A DNA stretch of 8,839 nt from Bacteroidia bacterium (GCA_025450095.1 JANWID010000199.1:1-8839); one strand, 5' to 3'; counted from the first letter of the stretch, positions 1-7,860 are shown. Numbers and translations are program-made. Notes: a model not told the origin generated them from the sequence alone.

Positions 1-2
1 CG

Positions 3-83
3 CCCGGCCTGAGCCTTGACCTGACCGGAGCAGGTGCCTATCTTTGTCCGACAGTTGACATGCAGAATGGAAATCACTTCTAA
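3..83 (+). CDS. Possible C-terminal fragment of an unknown protein (5' end off the window)
   Basis: Frame 3 is open from the window edge to a TAA at 81-83, giving 26 residues that end in DMQNGNHF; the other two + frames hit stops within the first 20 bases. I do not recognise the protein. If real, it is a gene convergent with the large metalloprotease gene, with only six bases between the two stops. The stretch is far richer in GC (37 of the first 60 bases) than the neighbouring gene tail (15 of 60 at 181-240), which fits foreign DNA or an assembly junction as well as a true neighbour gene. The opposite strand is also open here in the metalloprotease frame after its stop, so the coding strand is uncertain. 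Confidence 0.25.
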   Translation, partial: PGLSLDLTGAGAYLCPTVDMQNGNHF

Positions 84-89
84 TGAAAA

Positions 90-3000
90 TCAAAGAATCT
101 CTCCAATTAATTGGGGGTTGCTACAATTACAATAACCTTGTATTGGAGCAATAGTTCCTCCATTTGGTATGAACATATCATCAAATTTGTCTTCTTCAAA
201 TTTATTACACAATAATCTTAACCCTTCATTTATTGGTGAATTACTGTTTATACCTTGTGGAGTAATCCCGGCATATCTAAATCCATAAAAGTAATTTCGA
301 TAAAATTGATTTGGTAATACACCATTATTATTGGCAATAATTCCGTATTCAGCATTTTCAGTAATGAGTGAATTCGCTCTTATATCATTATCCTCAACTG
401 TGTACATAGGACATGCTTCTATCTCAAATCCCCTGGGGTGCCCATTATAAATATTTCCACTTCCCGTTGGAAAATACCATCTATCTGCAACAATGGTTGT
501 ACAACGTATAATTGTTCCGAAATTTACATTAGATAACCTCACTGAAATATCACAATCACTAAACTGATTATTATCTAAGACCACAGAATTTGAACTGATT
601 GTATTATCTATTTTGATCCCATACCACAGATTACTAAATGTATTATTGATAAAATTTGTTCTACTATCAATAGCACGAATTCCTTTCCCACGCTCCCATT
701 CATCATAATATTCTCCTATTGATAATAAATTCTGAAATGTGTTACTAGTTTGTGGATATAAATCGACGTCAAAAATCGTTATAAAATTATCAGGATTTGA
801 ACTGTTGGTCAATAAATCATCATTCGTTTCAAAAGTGCAATTGCTAAATCCACTAATGCTAAATCGATGCCTATTGGGAAAGCCAGGTACAAAATTCTGG
901 TAACTCATTAATTGGATAGCTCTCTTATTATTAAAAAAGCTGCTATTTGAAGCTTGAATTATTCCACCAGTATAATCCCAATCAACAATGCCATTACCTA
1001 AATCCTTATAAGCATAGACACCATAGTACATATCACAAATTTCAGATCCATTGATAATTTTGGCTTTACCTTGAATTGTTGTTGAATATGGTAATTGACT
1101 TTCTGTTTTATCGCCCCAAACTTCAATTCCATGCCATAGTTCACAATCACCTTTTATTATTCCATCATCTACGACTAATATTCCTTCCCGTTCAACAATG
1201 ATCTTACTATCTTCAGGCATCATGATTTTGCATGTATTTGTAAGTGATCCGCCTGTAGTAATCCTGATATCTCCATAACATTTAATATCAAAATCCCATA
1301 TTTCTGGTTGATCAACAATAATTTCATGATGTCCAGTAAAATCTTCACAAACTACCCAATTTCTTTGCAATCCTAAACTTAAACATCGGTGAATAAACCC
1401 AAGTTGTAGGGGTGAGATATGGTTATTCGGACCACCAGGTCCTCCCATTAAATTATTAGATACAAATGGAAATGATACGCTGTTCCAAGGACATATAGCT
1501 TGCGCACCGCCTGGAACATCGTATCCATGAATGTCCCATAGATAATCTGGATCAGCTTCATTGCAAACAGCATTCATTCCACCTGACCCTGATTGATATG
1601 TGTGATTCAATTCTAATGCATGTCCGATTTCATGTGCTAAGTGTCCAGCACGGAACCAATCTCCTATATCTTCTGAAGCGCATGGAGTTGATCCATTTGA
1701 ATTATATGCACGGAAGGTCATTATAGCTGTATTAGTGGGATTTGAAACTCCAAATGTATATCCACCTGCTCCATAATTGCCGTTAGTAAACATAATGTTA
1801 AGAGCATTTGCCCGTGTAGGATCAGCGCTTATTACTGCATTATAACATGCCTGAATGTCATTTGAAACATTTAATGCATCATCTTGATAAAAATAATAAT
1901 TTATATCAAATTGAATTCTACTATCGGTAATTGTACCTGGTTGAGTGACTAAACCCGGTAATAATACTGGTTGGCCTGCTATTGCTGGCGGCTCTAAATA
2001 AGTATGAGCTGCCAAATTTGAGTAGTAAGTATTATTTATTTGATCTCGGTAATTATCAAGCCTGTCCAAATCATTACCTGCATTTTGAAAATTACAATCG
2101 CCATTGTCGTCTTGGAAGATATTAAAATTTACACGAATTGTTTTTACAGGGTCCGATGATTCAGGAATATAATGAAAAGCACGTCCATATTTTTGAATGT
2201 AGGCAGTAGAATTTGGAGTGCAATCGGAAGCCAATGCTGGTAATGTTGTTATAGAACAATAGTCATTTATATCTTCTTCATAAGGAGCCCCCACTGAATA
2301 TGCTATTAAAAAAGTCCCAAATGCATTAATTGATGTTGGAGTTACTTTATAAGCACCATTATCTGTCGCGAGTCCTAAATTGATCCATAATGAATCATTC
2401 CAATAACCTATATTGGCTGGTTTTATTGGCCTTCCATCGCAATAAGATTGATCATATTTATATGAGATGTAAACCGAGCTAGAACCATTTGTCCTAGCAA
2501 TATTCCAATAATTACAAGTACTTAAAAATCTTATTGTAGAATCCACAACATATCCTAGTTGTTGCGTTTCATCAAAATATTCTGCAATAAAAGCATCATT
2601 AATATTTCCAGGAGCATTTATATTAACCGGTCTGATAGATTCTCCTTTTCCAACTGGAAATTCAAATGCTGTATTCCCAATCTTTTTCACAGGCCCATTT
2701 ACAAAACTGGAATCCGAAGCATTTACCACTGAGGAACCAGCTTTCATCGTCAATACGTTTGTGGTGTCGGTGACCAAGTTTCTGTTTTCAAGATTCAGTA
2801 TATTAATTACCTCAATAGGATTGTTTGCAATAACATCTTCCAAAGTTTTATCAACCACAAGATTCACAAACGCGTAGGTTGCAGAACCGTTTAAGTCCTG
2901 GGGATTGCTACCCTTTAAAACAACACAATTTTTAAAAAATACCAGGATGCTGTTAATCGAAATATCTCCATAAAACTCTGTTGAATCATTGTAATCAACC

Positions 3001-4097
3001 TGGATGGTTTTGCCACTGGCAATAAAGGTTACGTTTTCATGAAAATCATTGCCATAGGTATTAGATAATCGCAGGATGTCGGTGGTAGTACCTGAACCGT
3101 TGTTTTTGATTTCGGTTTCACCATAAAATGAATTTGAGCCTGTCCAGTAGTTGGATCCGGTGCCAGATTTTTCGATGGTAGTTTCGCCATTAAAAGTACT
3201 ATTCGAACACAAAATACCCGGTGCTGTCAGTGCGGTTGTGGCATTAAATGTACAATAGCTCAAAAACAAATTTGCCGAACCAGTTAAGGTAAGGCCCTGA
3301 GTAGTTGAGCCAATCTGGGTCCATTTGTTCAGGTATAAATCGTTCACTGCGAACCCAGAATCACCAACAGCTATTGTCTTGCCAGATGCCAGGAAAGAAA
3401 CTCCGTTATTATTCCCGAAAAGGATATTATTCGTTCCTTCATTGTTTACATAAACATTGCCGTTAAAATAAGATGAATCAGCATCACTCATAAATAAAGC
3501 ACCGCCATTCATCAGATATAATTTCAAATTGCCATTGAATTCATCACCATAGGTTTTTGCCAGGTACAAATGCCGGGGAGAATTCTGTACTATTGTAACG
3601 TTTCCATTAAAAACGCATCCTCCGTTTCCATTGCTGTTACTCGATCCGTTGACTTCAAAATAACTAGTGTTATTGTATATCCCACCATTAAATTCTATAA
3701 CTCCGGAAATAACATCCATCCTTGAATTTATAGTAGTACCATTACATTTTGTCGAAAGTCCGCGAACTATAAGCAAACCATTATTAAGAGTTCCACTGTT
3801 AAGCTCAACATAACCGGTTACAGTGAAATCATATGCTTTGAGGTCGAATGCTCCGGAAGTAATTTTCAGATAATATACATCACGGTTTCCTGCCAGTACC
3901 GGATAGTACGAAGTTCCAGTTTCAATAATGCAGGTATCGCTGCTTCCCGGGTATCCGGTATTTGGAAGCCAGTTGTTGCTATTGGTGAACACGGAATCCA
4001 CTCCGCCTTTCCAGGTATAGGTTGCAGCCTGAATTTCACTTAGCTGAACAATAAAAGCACTTATTAAGATAAAGAAAATATATGAATAGTTTTTCAT
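90..4097 (-). CDS. Secreted multidomain zinc metalloprotease (beta-solenoid, M43-like metzincin, parallel beta-helix)
   Basis: This 1335-residue exported protein has a clear signal peptide (about residues 1-24, hydrophobic core FFILISAFIV, cleavage near IQA/A). Residues about 160-385 carry degenerate FNGN/FNGE/FYGD motifs and two ASGKTI motifs 123 residues apart (237 and 360), as in beta-solenoid repeats. A GPVKKIG...FPVGKG segment near 468 is typical of large Bacteroidota surface proteins. Residues about 612-917 form a metzincin-type protease: HEIGHALELNH supplies three zinc-binding histidines (H822, H826, H832) and the catalytic E823, and NNLMGG gives a likely Met-turn (M884). The family resembles M43/pappalysins. 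From C917 to the end the sequence looks like a right-handed parallel beta-helix rich in N and G. It ends at GEIL without a recognisable type IX secretion sorting domain, so the C-terminus is probably truncated. It follows the small secreted gene by 38 bases, likely one operon. The substrate is unknown. Confidence 0.93.
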   Translation of the reverse strand: MKNYSYIFFILISAFIVQLSEIQAATYTWKGGVDSVFTNSNNWLPNTGYPGSSDTCIIETGTSYYPVLAGNRDVYYLKITSGAFDLKAYDFTVTGYVELNSGTLNNGLLIVRGLSTKCNGTTINSRMDVISGVIEFNGGIYNNTSYFEVNGSSNSNGNGGCVFNGNVTIVQNSPRHLYLAKTYGDEFNGNLKLYLMNGGALFMSDADSSYFNGNVYVNNEGTNNILFGNNNGVSFLASGKTIAVGDSGFAVNDLYLNKWTQIGSTTQGLTLTGSANLFLSYCTFNATTALTAPGILCSNSTFNGETTIEKSGTGSNYWTGSNSFYGETEIKNNGSGTTTDILRLSNTYGNDFHENVTFIASGKTIQVDYNDSTEFYGDISINSILVFFKNCVVLKGSNPQDLNGSATYAFVNLVVDKTLEDVIANNPIEVINILNLENRNLVTDTTNVLTMKAGSSVVNASDSSFVNGPVKKIGNTAFEFPVGKGESIRPVNINAPGNINDAFIAEYFDETQQLGYVVDSTIRFLSTCNYWNIARTNGSSSVYISYKYDQSYCDGRPIKPANIGYWNDSLWINLGLATDNGAYKVTPTSINAFGTFLIAYSVGAPYEEDINDYCSITTLPALASDCTPNSTAYIQKYGRAFHYIPESSDPVKTIRVNFNIFQDDNGDCNFQNAGNDLDRLDNYRDQINNTYYSNLAAHTYLEPPAIAGQPVLLPGLVTQPGTITDSRIQFDINYYFYQDDALNVSNDIQACYNAVISADPTRANALNIMFTNGNYGAGGYTFGVSNPTNTAIMTFRAYNSNGSTPCASEDIGDWFRAGHLAHEIGHALELNHTYQSGSGGMNAVCNEADPDYLWDIHGYDVPGGAQAICPWNSVSFPFVSNNLMGGPGGPNNHISPLQLGFIHRCLSLGLQRNWVVCEDFTGHHEIIVDQPEIWDFDIKCYGDIRITTGGSLTNTCKIMMPEDSKIIVEREGILVVDDGIIKGDCELWHGIEVWGDKTESQLPYSTTIQGKAKIINGSEICDMYYGVYAYKDLGNGIVDWDYTGGIIQASNSSFFNNKRAIQLMSYQNFVPGFPNRHRFSISGFSNCTFETNDDLLTNSSNPDNFITIFDVDLYPQTSNTFQNLLSIGEYYDEWERGKGIRAIDSRTNFINNTFSNLWYGIKIDNTISSNSVVLDNNQFSDCDISVRLSNVNFGTIIRCTTIVADRWYFPTGSGNIYNGHPRGFEIEACPMYTVEDNDIRANSLITENAEYGIIANNNGVLPNQFYRNYFYGFRYAGITPQGINSNSPINEGLRLLCNKFEEDKFDDMFIPNGGTIAPIQGYCNCSNPQLIGEIL

Positions 4098-4135
4098 GGA
4101 TTCAGATTTTAGGAAGAAATAGAAATGTTTAGGTT

Positions 4136-4618
4136 TTATTGGAATATGAATTCCAAATACTCACTCCAGGTATTAGAGTTGTTTTTTAAACGAGCTCGTC
4201 CCTGCCAACCTAACCGAACAGGCAGAGTTCCGGTACCTAAATAAACATCAGTGCCGTTTCGTTCCCAACTGATACCCGCCGGCAATCCCGTAGTTTGATC
4301 AAAAGCGTATTCCCGTGAAAATAATACAGAATCTTCGATCTGATCCTTCAGATGAATTTCAATGGCACTCCAACTTGTAGAATCCGGTAAGCTCACATAA
4401 AAAATCCCGGTGACAAAACCCGATGTTGATGTTGGAGTAAAAGTTACACTTCCATCGGTAGGTTGTGCAATGGTGGATATGCTAACTGTAACCAAAAGAC
4501 TTATATAAATGATCCGCCATTTTGATTTCCTAAAGTTTCCTGGTTTCGGCTCAATAAAAATTTCGAAATTCTGCTTTTGATCCAAAAGCCATCTCTTCTT
4601 GTTAAAAATAGTTTTCAT
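4136..4618 (-). CDS. Small secreted or membrane-anchored beta-rich protein of unknown function
   Basis: This 160-residue protein is not one I recognise. It begins with an unusually long polar, basic N-region (residues 1-35, many K and R), followed by a hydrophobic stretch (about 36-51, IIYISLLVTVSISTIA) that could be a signal peptide cleaved before QPTDG or a single membrane anchor. The remaining ~108 residues are rich in S, T, G and aromatic residues with alternating hydrophobics (GIFYVSLPDS, ISWERNGTDVYLGTG, GRARLKNNSNTWSEY), suggesting a small beta-sandwich, possibly fibronectin-type-III-like. The start at 4618 is the only ATG before the hydrophobic segment. It lies 38 bases upstream of the metalloprotease gene in the same direction, so it is probably the first gene of a two-gene transcript and may be a partner or accessory of that protein. 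A free-standing domain derived from a larger secreted protein is an alternative. Confidence 0.75.
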   Translation of the reverse strand: MKTIFNKKRWLLDQKQNFEIFIEPKPGNFRKSKWRIIYISLLVTVSISTIAQPTDGSVTFTPTSTSGFVTGIFYVSLPDSTSWSAIEIHLKDQIEDSVLFSREYAFDQTTGLPAGISWERNGTDVYLGTGTLPVRLGWQGRARLKNNSNTWSEYLEFIFQ

Positions 4619-4951
4619 GATGTAAGGTATAAAGGGTAAATATTAAAATCCTTTAGAAGATGCTAATTACATCTCAACCTTCTCACATGGTGGAATTTTT
4701 CCTTTACTCAAATATGCTACTCTGAAAAATCCTTCCGGTTGCTCAAATAATAAATCAAAAGCAACTTTTGCAATGATAACCTAGTAAGGGTGTGGTTAAA
4801 TACTTATGTAGAAGTAAGTATAGTTTTTGGATATAAGGGGAATAAATTTAATAATGCCACAGATTCATCTGAAAGTGCAATAAAAGTTTTATTTAAATAT
4901 TAATTTAGTCAAACCGATTTTTACCGGACACTAGTGATTCGGAATTAAAGA
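4619..4951. other. Gene-free AT-rich intergenic region
   Basis: This 333-base gap separates two minus-strand genes and should hold the promoter of the small-protein/metalloprotease pair. I found no exact TAnnTTTG element on the minus strand. Visible items are an inverted repeat (4800-4821), an 8-base palindrome CACTAGTG (4929-4936) next to ACCGGA, and a minus-strand stretch without stops from 4780 to 4667 (37 codons, no ATG before its last codon, ending PCEKVEM then TAA) that could be the worn tail of a lost gene. None of these is strong. Confidence 0.6.
4800..4821. promoter_or_regulatory. Inverted repeat (7-base arms), possible operator or weak hairpin
   Basis: ATACTTA (4800-4806) and TAAGTAT (4815-4821) are perfect inverted repeats around an 8-base loop. 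On the + strand a short T-run (4824-4828) follows, so it superficially resembles a terminator, but the arms are almost all A-T and no + strand gene ends here. An operator for the downstream minus-strand pair is possible; chance is also likely in such AT-rich DNA. Confidence 0.25.
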
Positions 4952-5932
4952 TTAAAAAAATCTTTTCCAATAATACTTCCACCTTTTCACATTAACCATT
5001 GCAATTAATATCAATTGAAAGGGCAGCATAAGTTTATAGCCAATTATCATTAGAGTATTTGCATTTACATTTTTAGGAACATAACCAAATTGTTCCATTA
5101 TATCGCGATTCAAATCCTGGCAAATCCCGATTTCAGCATCATTCAAGGCACCGGTCTCCCATTGATGTGTACGGGAAACATCAATGCCGGTGTTGGAAGG
5201 AACATCGCCGGTATTGGAAGAACCGGTAATTGGAATTTGAAGCATTTTATTATCGAAAGAAATTCCGATTTTATTGCAAAGTTGTTGAATGGTTGACTCC
5301 GGATTTTCAACCAGGTCTTCATAACGAATCAGCATTACCCATTTATTATCACTTAATTTTAACGATTCCTGCATCACCGATTTCCATAGGCGACTAATAG
5401 TAACCGGGTGGTAATTAATGCGGGTACGAATAGCTTCCCGCAAAGGGATTTTTCCTCCCGAAAGCGTTCTTCTCATCCATTTATTCTTCTGCGAAAGCAA
5501 AACAGCCCTTGGATCACGAACCATGATAATAATAAAGGCTTTCGAAAAAGCCTTCAGTAATATGTTCGAACTGAAAATATTTTGTGGCGTCTGCTCGCAC
5601 GGAATAGATTTTCCCTGTTCCCTGGTTTTCTCCGTAAGGAATTTTTCATATACCGACAATCCGTTAAGATCCTCCGAAAGTTGAAGGGCTTTTTCCGCTT
5701 CACTCCGGAATTGTTCCGGTTCGCGTTTTGCAAAATACCCGTTGCGCTGAATACTACAGAGCGTTGCATACAATTTAGTTGCCTTTTCCAGCGTTATTTC
5801 CTGTCGCGGATCCGGTAAAAGTTCATCAAAATAATGCAGCTCCTGGAAAGAGAAAATTTCCGGATGATTGCCGAGGATCCTCGACATCATCGTAGTGCCT
5901 GAACGGCTGTTACCACAAACAAAAAGTTTCAT
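4952..5932 (-). CDS. PAPS-dependent sulfotransferase family protein
   Basis: This complete 326-residue protein should transfer sulfate from PAPS to an acceptor hydroxyl or amine, most likely on a glycan or lipid. The 5'-phosphosulfate-binding loop opens the protein: GNSRSGTTMMSRIL at residues 7-20. An EQTPQN motif, like the EKTP motif of related enzymes, precedes the 3'-phosphate-binding segment RDPRAVLLS, where R139 and S147 have the usual eight-residue spacing. IRYEDLVENPE matches the conserved late motif of the family. The C-terminus has a hydrophobic stretch (about 294-313) followed by a basic aromatic tail (KRWKYYWKRFF), suggesting association with the cytoplasmic membrane. The start at 5932 places the PAPS loop directly at the N-terminus, as is normal. 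It is divergent from the glycoside hydrolase gene with 124 bases between the starts. The acceptor cannot be told from the sequence. Confidence 0.93.
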   Translation of the reverse strand: MKLFVCGNSRSGTTMMSRILGNHPEIFSFQELHYFDELLPDPRQEITLEKATKLYATLCSIQRNGYFAKREPEQFRSEAEKALQLSEDLNGLSVYEKFLTEKTREQGKSIPCEQTPQNIFSSNILLKAFSKAFIIIMVRDPRAVLLSQKNKWMRRTLSGGKIPLREAIRTRINYHPVTISRLWKSVMQESLKLSDNKWVMLIRYEDLVENPESTIQQLCNKIGISFDNKMLQIPITGSSNTGDVPSNTGIDVSRTHQWETGALNDAEIGICQDLNRDIMEQFGYVPKNVNANTLMIIGYKLMLPFQLILIAMVNVKRWKYYWKRFF

Positions 5933-5955
5933 GCAACTAATTTAATCCCGGAACG

Positions 5956-6002
5956 GTCATACTATTGATGTGTCGTCACTGTGTAAATATCATCAAAATG
6001 AC
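5956..6002. promoter_or_regulatory. Interrupted dyad in the divergent promoter region
   Basis: GTCAT (5956-5960) pairs with ATGAC (5998-6002), and TTGATG (5965-5970) pairs with CATCAA (5991-5996), around a 20-base centre. The gap between the arm segments is four bases on the left and one on the right. It sits midway between the divergent sulfotransferase and glycoside hydrolase starts, a place where a shared regulator could bind. No known operator is recognised. Confidence 0.25.
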
Positions 6003-6021
6003 TGAATGACTACAAATCAAT

Positions 6022-6055
6022 TTTGCCGGAATCCAATTTGCAATGCTTATTTTTG
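6022..6055 (+). promoter_or_regulatory. Candidate Bacteroidota-type promoter for the glycoside hydrolase
   Basis: TATTTTTG (6048-6055) matches the TAnnTTTG -7 consensus exactly, and TTTG (6022-6025) lies 22 bases upstream as a possible -33 box, slightly wider than usual. The problem is position: the -7 box ends one base before the ATG at 6057, so transcription would begin inside the coding region. Either this match is fortuitous or the boxes used lie elsewhere. Confidence 0.25.
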
Positions 6056-6056
6056 A

Positions 6057-7607
6057 ATGATGCCACTTCGTACCCACAAAAATTTCAACTTCATCGTTTT
6101 TTGGCTTTTCTCCTATGCAGTAATAATATTAATTGCGGGCTGCGAAGGACAGGGACGTCAGTCATCGGAAAACCTATTGGAAACAGCTTCCAAAGCTTCC
6201 GAATCAACAGTCACATTTGATATTCCCAATCCGTTTACCGGATACAATGCGCAGATGCTAAGAGGGCCATCATGGCGTGACCCGGGATTTTCGACCCGGG
6301 TAAAAGATCTGCATCCGGGCGTTATCCGGTACCCGGGGGGAACGGTGGCCAGTTACTGGGATTGGAAAACAGGATGGTTGAAAAAAGATGTTCCGCTAAA
6401 ACCGGCCTGGAAAAATATTCCGGAAAATCCTGTTAAGCTGGAAGATCTGAAATTTGGCTGCGAACAGACCGGTGCGGAACCGCTTTTCGTGCTCAATATG
6501 ATGACCAGCAATCTCACGTACCAACTCGAAATGTTAAAGCACGCCGAAAGCATCGGTTTGCCGGTAAAGTTTGTGGAGCTTGATAACGAGTTGTATCTCG
6601 GTGAAGAGTTTTATTCAAATAAGTTTCCGAATGGTTCGGATTACGGCAAAGTTGCAAATGAGTGGATCGAATCCATCCACAGGCAGTTTCCGGGAGTAAA
6701 AATAGCTGTTGTTGGGAATGCGATGCGGGAAGGACAAACCAAAAAGGAAAACGCATTTGTACAACGACGCCAAAACTGGAATCGTGATGTACTTTCGGCT
6801 ATCCATAATGCCGAAGCGATGACGTTTCACCTTTACGGAGGAAGCGGATTGAAGTATCTTGGTAAGCTAATCCCATCAGATGAAGAGGATGGCGAAGCAA
6901 AAGCTTTGCAGGCAGCCTTTGAAAAACCTGAAGCTGTATCCTATGTTCTGAGTATGCCTTTTCACGCCTGGGATTATTCAAATACTTATGATTATAAGTT
7001 GTTGCCTTCCGGGATGAAAGCCTGGATCACAGAATACAATCTTTTTGAAACGGAAGGTGTGGTGTCTGGCACGTGGACACACGGCTTGTATGCGCTGCTG
7101 GAAACTTTATTGTTGATGGAAAATCCCAAAACGGAGATGGCATGTTATCACAACCTGACCACATCTGCACAATTCGCTGCTATTTTTAATGATGAAGATG
7201 GGTTTTTTAAAGCGGTGAAAAAAAAGCCCACTGCTAAATTTGGTTTTACAGCGGCCGGATATTGTCTGTCGTTATGCGGTCAGGCATTTGCGAATGGTGG
7301 TAAAGCGGTGAAGTTAACTTTCAGTGATAATAGCATGCTTAACGCTCCGCGTGGGAAGCAATATCCTGCGCTTAATGGCTGGAAAATCACAGGAAAAGGA
7401 GGGGCGCGGATTGTTGCGACAAATGTTTCCGCGAAAGCGATGACAGTCGATTTTTCAACTGTGGTTACTAACGGCAGTAATTATACGATTCTCTCAGCCG
7501 GTGCGCGGCAGCAGGTAGCAACAGAAAGCGATATAACCCGGAAAAGCGGTATTGGAAACAGGATCACGCTTCCTCCTTATTCCGCTTTACTGGTTTCAGG
7601 TAAATGA
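6057..7607 (+). CDS. Lipoprotein glycoside hydrolase, clan GH-A type (GH39/51/79-like)
   Basis: This 516-residue protein is probably an exported lipoprotein that hydrolyses a glycan. A basic N-terminus and hydrophobic core lead to a lipobox, LIAGC, with the lipidated cysteine at C29. RYPGGTVASYWDW resembles the early TIM-barrel motif of GH51/GH79-like enzymes. The pair N177-E178 in ELDNELYL fits the clan GH-A acid/base, and E326 in WITEYN fits the nucleophile. The last ~100 residues (NGWKITGKG to PPYSALLVSGK) look like the C-terminal beta-sandwich usual in these families. An in-frame TGA directly precedes the ATG at 6057; a second ATG at 6060 is equally possible, and the signal peptide excludes later starts. 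The exact family and substrate are not determined. Its place between two sulfotransferase genes suggests a role on a sulfated polysaccharide, which is inference. The sequence QVATESD near the end recurs, in another frame, in the repeat array downstream. Confidence 0.9.
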   Translation: MMPLRTHKNFNFIVFWLFSYAVIILIAGCEGQGRQSSENLLETASKASESTVTFDIPNPFTGYNAQMLRGPSWRDPGFSTRVKDLHPGVIRYPGGTVASYWDWKTGWLKKDVPLKPAWKNIPENPVKLEDLKFGCEQTGAEPLFVLNMMTSNLTYQLEMLKHAESIGLPVKFVELDNELYLGEEFYSNKFPNGSDYGKVANEWIESIHRQFPGVKIAVVGNAMREGQTKKENAFVQRRQNWNRDVLSAIHNAEAMTFHLYGGSGLKYLGKLIPSDEEDGEAKALQAAFEKPEAVSYVLSMPFHAWDYSNTYDYKLLPSGMKAWITEYNLFETEGVVSGTWTHGLYALLETLLLMENPKTEMACYHNLTTSAQFAAIFNDEDGFFKAVKKKPTAKFGFTAAGYCLSLCGQAFANGGKAVKLTFSDNSMLNAPRGKQYPALNGWKITGKGGARIVATNVSAKAMTVDFSTVVTNGSNYTILSAGARQQVATESDITRKSGIGNRITLPPYSALLVSGK

Positions 7608-7609
7608 TA

Positions 7610-7860
7610 GGTACGGATTACAGATTCAGGTCGCGACGGAATCGGATGTACTGATTACAGATTCAGGTCGCGGCGGAAAGGATGTACTGATTACAGATTC
7701 AGGTCGCGACGGAATCGGATGTACTGATTACAGATTCAGGTCGCGGCGGAAAGGATGTACGGAAGGTACGGTTTACAGATTCAGGTCGCTGCGGAACGGA
7801 TGTACGGAAGGTACGGATTACAGATTCTTTATTGACCCGGAACGGATGTACAGATTACAG
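7610..7860. repeat. Tandem repeat array, 36/37/45-base units
   Basis: Each unit begins GATTACAGATTCAGGTCGC and ends GGATGTAC. Units run 7616-7652 (37 bases), 7653-7688 (36), 7689-7725 (37), 7726-7770 (45, with an extra GGAAGGTACG), 7771-7815 (45), and a degenerate 7816-7851; a final GATTACAG lies at 7853-7860, and GGTACG at 7610-7615 is the tail of a lost unit. Positions 7616-7687 and 7689-7760 are identical over 72 bases, and the two 45-base units differ at three positions. In the 37-base units GATTC and GAATC can pair around an 11-base centre. The array fills the space between two convergent genes, so it may act in transcription termination. It is more GC-rich than the surrounding intergenic DNA. 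No unique spacers are present, so it is not CRISPR. No repeat family is recognised. Confidence 0.95.

Noticed and set aside
90..200. Type IX secretion C-terminal sorting domain at the end of the metalloprotease
   Set aside because: The tail GYCNCSNPQLIGEIL has none of the usual beta-strand pattern or the terminal basic residues of such domains.
4667..4780. A separate small gene on the minus strand
   Set aside because: There is no start codon before the last codon, and an open run of 37 codons in AT-rich DNA is not remarkable; at most it is a remnant.
5418..5818. Open frames of 71-88 codons on both strands within the first sulfotransferase
   Set aside because: They are overlapping shadows of a gene with clear PAPS-binding motifs and show no motif of their own.
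6353..6981. Minus-strand open frames of 60-80 codons within the glycoside hydrolase
   Set aside because: They are antisense shadows of a well-supported enzyme and have no recognisable domains.
7616..7851. CRISPR-like array, since units are 36-37 bases long
   Set aside because: The units follow each other directly with no unique spacers, differ in length, and no cas gene is present.
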